In this document: in pieces, positions 18,045 to 25,385 of the stretch | Numbering within the stretch: position 1 is the stretch's first letter | Layout: every line of letters begins with the position of its first letter | Source of the DNA: CAZDBA01 sp965224765 | GTDB lineage: Bacteria; Planctomycetota; Planctomycetia; Pirellulales; Pirellulaceae | Assembly: GCA_965224765.1 (NCBI GenBank) | Contig: CBDDAC010000043.1 | Location: forward strand, 124,001-188,000 | Direction of reading: 5' to 3' | Length of the DNA stretch: 64,000 nucleotides | Notes under the pieces: generated by a model | The model's database searches: none | Told to the model about the DNA's origin: nothing | Seen by the model: only the letters and a program-made list of their open reading frames with translations | Translations under genes and position numbers: made by a program

Positions 18045-18085
18045 GCTCCCCTCCCCCGGACGCTTTGCGTCCGGGGGAGGGGAGC
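18045..18085. repeat. Perfect 19-bp GC-rich hairpin
   Basis: GCTCCCCTCCCCCGGACGC pairs perfectly with its complement across a TTT loop. There is no T-tract, so it is not a standard terminator. It sits between the deaD terminator and the IS remnant. Confidence 0.9.
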
Positions 18086-18139
18086 CCTGTTAGTTGCATG
18101 ATGAGTAGGCCGGATAACGGATGCCGTCGCTCAGAGGTT

Positions 18140-19270
18140 GTGAATTTTTCGGGGCCACCGAACGGCATAGATATTGCGTTTAGATTTTCCTGGCGCTAAA
18201 TTTGAGACATGAGTAAAAGTAAACAAGAGCAGCGTGGTAATTCTCGGGTGAAATTGCCGCAACGTCATCAGGCGGAGATATTTGGTCGTTCGCTCGATCA
18301 ATTGATTCGCGAGAATCATTTGGTTCGGACGGTCGTAGCCTATTGCGACTCGCTCGATCTTTCGGTGCTTTATGAAACGATCAAAGCAACGCAAGGTAAA
18401 GTCGGACGTGACCCGATCGACCCACGCTTGCTTTTTGCCTTGTGGCTTTTCGCGACGCTCGAAGGCGAAAACAGCGGACGGCGAATCGCGGAGCTTTGCC
18501 AACGAGACCTCGCTTACATGTGGATCTGTGGCAACGTGTCGGTCAACTATCACACGATTTGCGACTTCCGCACGCAGCACGTAAGCGAGCCGCCCAACAG
18601 CGGCTCGATCGCCTGGAAGAAGCCTGTCTTGAAATGGAGCAGATGCAAGAGCGACATGCCAAGCGGAACAAAAGTAAAAGCGAGAAAGACAAAACAAGTC
18701 AACCACGTGCTTCGATGACTGACCCCGAAGCGCGGCGGATGAAAATGGGTGACAACGGCTTTCGTCCCGCAATGAATGTTCAGTTTGCCAATGACGCCGA
18801 CGCAATGGTGATCATCAAAACCGACGTCAGCAGCGAAGGCACTCAATTTTACGGTCGGTTGTACAACGAGAAGAAAATACTTGCAGGCGGCAAAGATCCC
18901 TATGCAGCCAAGCCGCGAGAGAACAAACATTTCACGGCCTTCCGGGAGCGGATGGGTACCGAAGAGGCTCAAGCTATTTATCGCCGCAGAGCACCAGCCG
19001 CGGAGTTCCCCAACGCAGTTTGTCGCAACCAAGGGCTGACGCAATTCTCAGTCCGAGGGTTAGTCAAAGCGAAGGACAAGTGTTGTGGCATGCGTTGTCT
19101 CATAATTTCCGTTGATTCATGAATTTGGTTGACGAGAAAACGGGTAAGAATTATTTGGAGGTGTTGATGACGAGTTAAAATCCAACGGGGAAACGTAAGG
19201 CAGCGAGCAAGCCACATTGGTTGCTCGACACGGATTGAAGGTTGCAGAGCCGCCCCGAAAATTCGATTCA
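18140..19270 (+). mobile_element. Degenerate IS1182-like insertion sequence
   Basis: Imperfect terminal inverted repeats are visible: GAATTTTTCGGGGC near 18142 and its inverse GCCCCGAAAATTC ending near 19265. They bracket a broken transposase gene. At about 1.1 kb it is shorter than intact IS1182-family elements because of internal deletions. No clear target duplication is seen. Confidence 0.65.
18209..19115 (+). pseudogene. IS1182-family transposase, multiply disrupted
   Basis: The N-terminal frame reads KLPQRHQAEIFGRSLDQLI to NVSVNYHTICDFRTQH and is typical of the family. It then jumps by deletion and shift to LDRLEEACLEMEQMQERH. The next stretch, TDPEARRMKMGDNGFRPAMN, is followed by VQFANDADAMVIIKTDVSS. 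The region that normally follows (about 35 residues) is missing before YNEKKILAGGKDPYAAKPRE. A last shift changes the end from VLWHALSHNFR (frame ending 19115) to an unrelated tail. At least four lesions, so it is inactive. Confidence 0.8.
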
Positions 19271-19360
19271 AAAAATATCTCTCTGGGAAATACTAGTAAA
19301 TCGAAGAGTCCGTTTTTTTCACGGCCTCTCCGCGACCCCAGTTTTCAGTTGGGGAGGATA

Positions 19361-19410
19361 CCCCAGACTGAAAGTCTGGGGCTAAGAGAAATAGCCGCTC
19401 CGCGGCAAAA
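19361..19410. repeat. Family-C hairpin repeat
   Basis: CCCCAGACTGAAAGTCTGGGG hairpin arms (CCCCAGACT / AGTCTGGGG), then CTAAGAGAAATA and GCCGCTCCGCGGCAAA. The same unit is at 47059-47107. It directly precedes the 17-bp tandem array. Confidence 0.85.
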
Positions 19411-19412
19411 TG

Positions 19413-19922
19413 CGTGCTTGAGTATTCACCGTGCTTAAGTATTCACCGTGCTTAAGTATTCACCGTGCTTGAGTTTTCATCGTGCTTGAGTTTTCACCGT
19501 GCTTGAGTTTTCACCGTGCTTGAGTTTTCACCGTGCTTGAGTTTTCACCGTGCTTGAGTTTTCACCGTGCTTGAGTTTTCACCGTGCTTGAGTTTTCACC
19601 GTGCTTGAGTTTTCACCGTGCTTGAGTTTTCACCGTGCTTGAGTTTTCACCGTGCTTGAGTTTTCACCGTGCTTGAGTTTTCACCGTGCTTGAGTTTTCA
19701 CCGTGCTTAAGTATTCACCGTGCTTGAGTTTTCACCGTGCTTGAGTATTCACCGTGCTTGAGTTTTCACCGTGCTTGAGTTTTCACCGTGCTTGAGTTTT
19801 CACCGTGCTTGAGTATTCACCGTGCTTGAGTTTTCACCGTGCTTGAGTATTCACCGTGCTTAAGTATTCACCGTGCTTGAGTTTTCACCGTGCTTGAGTT
19901 TTCATCGTGCTTGAGTTTTCAT
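19413..19922. repeat. 17-bp tandem array, 30 units
   Basis: Consensus CGTGCTTGAGTTTTCAC repeated exactly 30 times in unbroken 17-bp phase. Variation is confined to a few positions (GAG/AAG, TTT/TAT, CAC/CAT). No spacers, so not CRISPR. Variant units cluster towards both ends, which suggests central expansion. No coding function is apparent: 17 is not a multiple of three. Confidence 0.97.
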
Positions 19923-19985
19923 GGAAACCCGAAGCGTGAGCGAGGAACAACCAGCGTGTGCCTCGCTTACGCGTCGGGTTTCCAT
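19921..19985. repeat. Family-A hairpin repeat
   Basis: 25-bp arms: left begins ATGGAAACCCGAAGCGTGAG, right ends ACGCGTCGGGTTTCCAT; two mismatches, 15-nt loop. The left arm begins inside the last unit of the 17-bp array. Translations such as NPTRKRG or METRSVSE are spurious. Confidence 0.92.
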
Positions 19986-20125
19986 AAAGGACGCCTAATG
20001 CCAAACCATACATCATGCAGATAGTCACGACCTCTCCCGAAGAAGGTTGGCTAAGCCTTGAAGCCAACTCGCGGGAAAAGGATCGTAGTTTTGGCCGCTT
20101 GGGCGCAGTTATTCTGCGGCCTGTA

Positions 20126-21139
20126 CTAATCGAAGTTCAAATCAATACGGCGTCCAGATTTGGCGCTGTCGGCTGCCGAGCTAACAATGGTTAGTGCGCG
20201 ATAAGCGTCCTCCAATCCATTGGGCCTGCGGACCAAGCTGGTGACGCTTCGGTAGAAATGGTCAAGCATCAGTTCACCGACAGGCCGGTCCGTTTCTAGA
20301 GATTCGGTATGCGGGCCAGCTTCGTCAAACCAAGTCAAGCTGTGTGGCAAGTTGATGAATGCCATACCGTTTTCGCAGCAAATTTGCATGTCTGCAGGCC
20401 GTCGAAAGGCGATAGCGTCCCGCCAACGAGAAGGAACATAGTGGCCGATACTGATTTGGGCCATGGTGGTTTCGCCACCCAGATAAGGGAATTTTAGGTT
20501 CATCATCTGATAAAACACATCTCGAGATTCCGTGTGTTGTTCATGAATCTCGCTGGTAACGGTGAGTGGATCTTGACCGACAAGATCGCAGCACCAATCG
20601 GCCTGTTCCATCAGACGTCGCCAACTCAGGGGGCAGTACTTTCCTCTCCTCAATCGGCTAGATTGTTCTTCCGCTGACATGCGCTCATGGCAAAACATGA
20701 TGCGAGGAGGCCCTAGTCTCGTCGCAATCAACTCTTTCAGCCTGATCGTCGATGGTGAGTATCGTCGTGGCAGTTCGGCCATGAACGTAACACCCGAATT
20801 TTCGATTCTTTCGCGGACTTCTTCAATTTGGTCTGCCGAAATGTCCATTGCCGCGCCGCTGAATACAGCTTTTCCGGCTTCGCATGCCGCCACAAGCGGA
20901 AGGGGGCCGACCCAGTCTGGCGCCAAAGCCAAAACCGCATCAATGTCTTCTCGTTCAATCATGGCTCGAAAGCCATCCATGGGAGCCGCTCCAAAATCTC
21001 GAGCGACCTGCTTGGAGAGATTTGCGATTTCGCAACAAATGGCTCGCACATCAAATCGCTCTGACAACGCAAGCAAAGCGGGGCGATGTCGAGACCGCCA
21101 TTGGTCACCCAGTCCGATCAAACCGACACGAAGCTTCAT
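20126..21139 (-). CDS. Gfo/Idh/MocA-like protein without the usual EKP motif
   Basis: 337 residues. The N-terminal Rossmann fold is clear (RVGLIGLGDQWRSRHRPALL), as is IDAVLALAPDWVGPLPLVAACEAGKAV. Where the family has a catalytic Glu-Lys-Pro, this protein has FSGAAMD, so the Lys is missing. The C-terminal half has the mixed sheet typical of the family and ends in a region with LEDAYRALTIVSSAADSAKS. The family normally oxidises or reduces sugars with NAD(P); without the Lys this may be a non-redox or altered-chemistry member. No neighbouring gene suggests a substrate. Start ATG at 21139 matches the fold start. Confidence 0.75.
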   Translation of the reverse strand: MKLRVGLIGLGDQWRSRHRPALLALSERFDVRAICCEIANLSKQVARDFGAAPMDGFRAMIEREDIDAVLALAPDWVGPLPLVAACEAGKAVFSGAAMDISADQIEEVRERIENSGVTFMAELPRRYSPSTIRLKELIATRLGPPRIMFCHERMSAEEQSSRLRRGKYCPLSWRRLMEQADWCCDLVGQDPLTVTSEIHEQHTESRDVFYQMMNLKFPYLGGETTMAQISIGHYVPSRWRDAIAFRRPADMQICCENGMAFINLPHSLTWFDEAGPHTESLETDRPVGELMLDHFYRSVTSLVRRPNGLEDAYRALTIVSSAADSAKSGRRIDLNFD

Positions 21140-21576
21140 CTGCGAATTTACACCTATACATGAGGTAGTTGGCGAATTGACTTTTCAAAGTATATCCGTT
21201 TTAACGAAGATCACCTCGAATAAATCTGGAAGGTTAAGGAAAGCTGATTGAAACCACCTATCACTCATCAAAAACCGAACAGATAGATCGTTTGCCAATT
21301 TTCGAATACTTTCGTTGGTTGGTCAAGTTTTGCCAATCGTTACAATCCATTCGCGATCTAGACACTTTGTCGCGATCCTGCGCTGGATTGACTGTCACAT
21401 TCGATATCGTTTCTTATTTATGACATTGTTTCGGAAAATAGCAAAAGCATTTGCGCCTATTAGCACAACTTTTGCTTTCACTTTCGACCGATATCACATT
21501 TAAGCCAAAGCCCTGGTGATCTTATTCCGATGCACGATGCTCGGATCTCAATTGGCTGCGAAAAGGAGTTTTGCAG
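21140..21576. other. Intergenic region without recognised gene
   Basis: About 430 bp, AT-rich, between the divergent Gfo-like and thioredoxin-like genes. I see no RNA, repeat or supported ORF. A good Shine-Dalgarno (AAAAGGAG) lies at about 21558-21565 and sets the ATG at 21577. Confidence 0.5.
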
Positions 21577-22008
21577 ATGAATCTAATTTCGGCCCTGCTG
21601 CTATCAGCAGTGTTGCTTCCTGTTCAGGAACCAACGGACTACAAAACCGCTTATGAAAAGGCACAAGCTGGTGATCGCCCGCTTTTGGTTTTAGTCACGG
21701 CCGAATGGTGTCCTCCCTGTCAGCGAATGAAGAACACAACCATTCCTGAATTGCTGCAACGTGAGGCATTCAAAGGTGTCCACTACGCAACGGTCGATTA
21801 CGATCTGGATGGTGAGTTGGCCAAGCAGTTGATTGGCGAACGAGGTGTCCCCCAACTTCTGATGTTCGAGAAAAAAGAGGGGAAATGGATTCGTAGATAC
21901 ATGACAGGCTACAAAACCGCTGATGTTGTCGAGGCGTTTATCGCACAGAGTGAATCTGCGATTCGCACTGCATCTGCCGAGTCTGCCAACAATTCATCTG
22001 GTCGATAA
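21577..22008 (+). CDS. Exported thioredoxin-fold protein (CPPC)
   Basis: 143 residues from ATG 21577, supported by AAGGAG 12 bp upstream. A short hydrophobic N-terminus (MNLISALLLSAVLLP) suggests export. The thioredoxin-like domain has TAEWCPPCQRMKN (CPPC active site) and the cis-Pro loop ERGVPQLLMF. The C-terminus is a Ser/Asn-rich tail. Resembles the thioredoxin_7/DsbD-gamma-like group; probably a periplasmic reductase or disulphide exchanger. The glycosyltransferase gene follows after 27 bp, so co-transcription is likely. Confidence 0.8.
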   Translation: MNLISALLLSAVLLPVQEPTDYKTAYEKAQAGDRPLLVLVTAEWCPPCQRMKNTTIPELLQREAFKGVHYATVDYDLDGELAKQLIGERGVPQLLMFEKKEGKWIRRYMTGYKTADVVEAFIAQSESAIRTASAESANNSSGR

Positions 22009-22035
22009 AAAAGCCTTTTCGGCTACACTGGTTTG

Positions 22036-22713
22036 ATGCAAATTTCAGCAATCATTCCCGTTGTCAACGAACCAACGAAAATTCAGTACGCCATTGAAAA
22101 AGCTTGGCTTGCTGGAGCCGACGAAGTGATCGTGGTTGATGGAAACAGCAGCGACGACACCTTCAGATTGGCTCAAGAATCAAATTGCTCGGTTTTTCAG
22201 TCGACACCTGGACGAGCAACACAACTGAACCACGGCGTCAAACAGGCAAATGGCGTCGTGGTTCTCTTTTTGCATGTTGATACCTGGTTGGAGGCGGGAG
22301 CCTGTGACCAAATCCGAGCATGCCTGCTGGATGATCATGTTCAGGCCGGGGCGTTTGAACAGAGAATCGATTCCAATCGCCGATTGATCAAGTGGATCGA
22401 AAAGGGGAATGCCAGGCGAGTGAGATGGTTCAACCTTGCCTACGGTGATCAAGGCATATTCCTCAGAAAGCAAGTGTTCGAGTCCATTGGTGGGTTTCCC
22501 GAAGTCAAGCTGATGGAAGACTACATCCTTTCACAGAAACTGAGGAAAATATCGTCCTTTGCCCTGTTGCCCGGCCCATTACATGTTGACGCACGTCGTT
22601 GGGAACGACATGGCCCATTTCGCCAAACGTTGCGAAACTGGTGCATTACCGCCGCCTATCGATTAGGGATTTCTCCAGACCGTTTGGCTGGGTTTTACCA
22701 GCGTCACGACTAG
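22036..22713 (+). CDS. Family 2 glycosyltransferase, TIGR04283 type
   Basis: 225 residues. GT-A motifs: ISAIIPVVNEPTKI, DEVIVVDGNSSDDT, LFLHVDTWLEAGA (the DxD-like HVDT), YGDQGIFLRKQVFESIGGFP, LMEDYILSQKLR and a C-terminal DARRWERHGPFRQT. The GDQ.IF.R, LMED and RRWE..G set is characteristic of the TIGR04283 family, named for arsenosugar clusters but broader. No arsenic gene is nearby, so the acceptor is unknown. Cytoplasmic or membrane-associated. Probably in one transcript with the upstream thioredoxin-like gene. Confidence 0.85.
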   Translation: MQISAIIPVVNEPTKIQYAIEKAWLAGADEVIVVDGNSSDDTFRLAQESNCSVFQSTPGRATQLNHGVKQANGVVVLFLHVDTWLEAGACDQIRACLLDDHVQAGAFEQRIDSNRRLIKWIEKGNARRVRWFNLAYGDQGIFLRKQVFESIGGFPEVKLMEDYILSQKLRKISSFALLPGPLHVDARRWERHGPFRQTLRNWCITAAYRLGISPDRLAGFYQRHD

Positions 22714-22845
22714 AAGTAACTTCGGAGCCATTTGGATGGCCAGAACAAATAACTCCGGCTCCAACGTGGCAAAAGCCCTTGAAACGAGCGGGCAGCTTTG
22801 TACCCTTATCAGACAAGATAATTTTTGATTGAAAGAACCGGTGGC

Positions 22846-24519
22846 ATGAGCAAGCAGTATATTTTCCAGATGGTTGATCTGACCAAGAAGCACGGTCAGA
22901 AAACGGTCCTAGACAAGGTTTGGCTGTCGTTTTATCCGGGAGCAAAAATCGGAGTCCTCGGGCGCAATGGCTCTGGTAAAAGTACATTGCTTCGAATTAT
23001 GGCCGGGATGGACCAGGAATATGATGGCGAAGCTCGGCTGACAGATGGATTCACTCGGGGATACCTTTCTCAAGAGCCCCAGTTGAATGCCGAAAAAGAC
23101 GTGTGGGGAAATGTCGAAGAAGCGGTGGCTCCCCGGCGTGCATTGCTTGACCGATATAATGAGCTGAGCGCCAAATGTGCAGAACCTCTGGACGAAAAGG
23201 CAATGCAAAAGGTCTACGACGAAATGGCCCGGGTCCAGGATCAAATTGATGCCACCAATACCTGGAACCTCGATCGCGAAATCGAAGTCGCGTTTGATGT
23301 GATGAATCTACCTGATCGTTCGGCGGATGTGAGCAAGCTATCTGGTGGTGAAAAAAGGCGAGTTGCACTTTGTAAATTGCTTCTGGAAAAGCCTGATCTG
23401 TTGATGCTGGACGAACCGACAAACCACCTTGATGCGGACAGCGTTCTGTGGCTTGAGAAAACACTGCAGAACTATCACGGTACGATCGTTGCGGTAACTC
23501 ACGATCGATACTTTCTCGACAACGTAGCGGGTTGGATTTTGGAATTGGATCGAGGAGTAGGTCACCCATTCGAAGGCAACTATTCTTCCTGGCTGCAACA
23601 AAAGCAGGCGAGACTTGCCGTCGAGAAAAAGCAGTCCGAAGCGAGGGAGAAAACTCTGGCTCGCGAACTTGAATGGATTAAAATGGCGCCGAAGGCTCGT
23701 CAGTCGAAATCCAAAGCCAGGATCAACTCTTATGAGCAGATGGTGGCCGAGGGACAACGCGAACAGGACGCCGACTTGGAAATCCAAATTCCCCCAGGGG
23801 CGCCCTTGGGTGATCTTGTGATCCAAGCGGAAAACGTCAACAAGGCGTTCGGCGACAAAGTCCTGATGGAAGATATGATATTCCGACTCCCGCCTGGTGG
23901 AATCGTTGGCATCATAGGTCCCAACGGTGCCGGTAAGACGACTTTGTTTCGGATGATCACTGGCCAGGATCAACCGGATTCAGGAACGCTGAGAGTCGGT
24001 GATACGGTTGAGCTAGGATATGTCGACCAATCCAGGGACAGTCTGGATCCGGATAGCACGGTGTATCAGGAGATCTCTGGTGGCCACGAGGACATCATGC
24101 TTGGCAAACGACGAATCAATTCACGAGCCTACGTCAATCGATTCAACTTTCGTGGCGCTGACCAGGAAAAGAAAGTAGGCAAACTCTCCGGCGGCGAGAG
24201 GAATCGCGTTCACTTGGCCAAACTGTTGCGACGGGGTTCCAACGTTCTGCTATTGGACGAACCAACAAACGATCTTGACATTGATACACTTCGTGCCTTG
24301 GAAGAAGCGATCTTGAACTATGTGGGTTGTGTCGTGGTCACCAGTCACGATCGTTGGTTCCTGGATCGAATCGCGACTCATATTCTGGCCTTCGAAGGCG
24401 ATGGCTACTTGCATTGGTGCGAAGGCAATTTCCAAACCTATGAAATGCAGCGACGAGAGCGTCTGGGAATCAATGAAAATGAGCCTCGCCGTTTCCGCTA
24501 CAAGAAATTGATGAGCTAA
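22846..24519 (+). CDS. ettA: Energy-dependent translational throttle protein EttA (ABC-F)
   Basis: 557 residues (E. coli EttA has 555). Two ABC domains: Walker A GRNGSGKST and GPNGAGKTT, signatures LSGGEKRRV and LSGGERNRV, Walker B LLMLDEPTNHLD and LLLDEPTNDLDID. The linker holds RELEWIKMAPKARQSKSKAR and the arm region GNYSSWLQQKQARL, as in EttA and not in Uup or YheS. It binds the ribosomal E site and gates entry into elongation by the ATP/ADP ratio. The ATG at 22846 is chosen by alignment to the family start. No transmembrane partner is expected. Confidence 0.95.
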   Translation: MSKQYIFQMVDLTKKHGQKTVLDKVWLSFYPGAKIGVLGRNGSGKSTLLRIMAGMDQEYDGEARLTDGFTRGYLSQEPQLNAEKDVWGNVEEAVAPRRALLDRYNELSAKCAEPLDEKAMQKVYDEMARVQDQIDATNTWNLDREIEVAFDVMNLPDRSADVSKLSGGEKRRVALCKLLLEKPDLLMLDEPTNHLDADSVLWLEKTLQNYHGTIVAVTHDRYFLDNVAGWILELDRGVGHPFEGNYSSWLQQKQARLAVEKKQSEAREKTLARELEWIKMAPKARQSKSKARINSYEQMVAEGQREQDADLEIQIPPGAPLGDLVIQAENVNKAFGDKVLMEDMIFRLPPGGIVGIIGPNGAGKTTLFRMITGQDQPDSGTLRVGDTVELGYVDQSRDSLDPDSTVYQEISGGHEDIMLGKRRINSRAYVNRFNFRGADQEKKVGKLSGGERNRVHLAKLLRRGSNVLLLDEPTNDLDIDTLRALEEAILNYVGCVVVTSHDRWFLDRIATHILAFEGDGYLHWCEGNFQTYEMQRRERLGINENEPRRFRYKKLMS

Positions 24520-24683
24520 CGCGGATTGGTGGATCTGATTTAAGAGTAACCCACAACATGCAAGCCGACATTTGTTGGCTGTCTTGGCTGTGGCGAGGAG
24601 TCCAAGTGAGCCAAGGGTTGTCGGTGAAGTGAGGCAACGACCGCAGTTCTTATCGCTGGGTTTGCGTTTCACCTGTCTTCGGC

Positions 24684-24806
24684 CTATTTCACGAAGTTCA
24701 GAATCACAAAGCAGATGATGGCAATCACTGCGATAAATTCTGAGCTAGGAAGTCTTGTCTCTTTGATTTGACAAGATTCAAGTCGGGTAAAATCGTCGAG
24801 TTTCAC
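24684..24806 (-). CDS. Possible small single-helix membrane protein
   Basis: A 40-codon frame from GTG 24806 to TAG 24684. The N-terminal half is polar (MKLDDFTRLESCQIKETRLP) and the C-terminal half one strong hydrophobic helix (FIAVIAIICFVILNFV) ending in Lys. No Shine-Dalgarno or homologue is recognised. Reported because the hydrophobic helix fits a real small protein; it could be chance. Confidence 0.25.
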   Translation of the reverse strand: MKLDDFTRLESCQIKETRLPSSEFIAVIAIICFVILNFVK

Positions 24807-25385
24807 GAGTTCTTTTCAAACGGTCGATTCGATGCAGCCTGTATCTAATACCTGAGTCTACATCACGTTCTTGCGGCACGAGCCAATTCGCTTGACCCAA
24901 AATGACTGTTCTCGTATCGGTTCTAGCGATTTTTCAGCTTTGTTGACCGTGCCAAAACCAAATATGGTCTCAGCTGCAGTCGCTTTTCGATTGAAAACGA
25001 GTCTTGGTCAATTTCACCAGATCAGCGTACTCGGAAACTCTCCGAAGGCGGTTGTTGACGTAAGTCGTTGGAACACGATCGTCGGTCTTCCCTGTGTTGA
25101 TAAGGTTCGGCTCTGAGGAAATCGCTGCGTTCGAGCATCACCGTTTCGCAGAACGGAATATAAAACACGTGAGCCATTTCTTCGAATCCGTGATCTTCCA
25201 ACAACGGGACAGCTTCGCCACGTTGCCCGATTGGTCAGATTTCATTTGCAAGCTCATCAATCACAAAGCCTGACCAATCGTTAAATTGAAATTACAGAAA
25301 CATCGTTACAATTCACTTCGGAGAATCTGTCTTCTCATGACACACGACGATGACTGAAATGTTTTGGCGATTTCTTTGACTTCAT
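24807..25385. other. Intergenic region, nothing firm
   Basis: About 580 bp. Short frames exist (one on the minus strand at 25022-25204 reading EEMAHVFYIPFCETVMLE), but none has a recognisable family or start signal. It may contain an old gene remnant. Confidence 0.3.

Noticed and set aside
19413..19922. Possible CRISPR array
   Set aside because: Units follow one another without spacers, and no cas gene is present. It is a plain tandem array.
22036..22713. Arsenosugar biosynthesis gene
   Set aside because: TIGR04283 similarity alone is not enough; no arsM, arsS or other arsenic genes are in the window.
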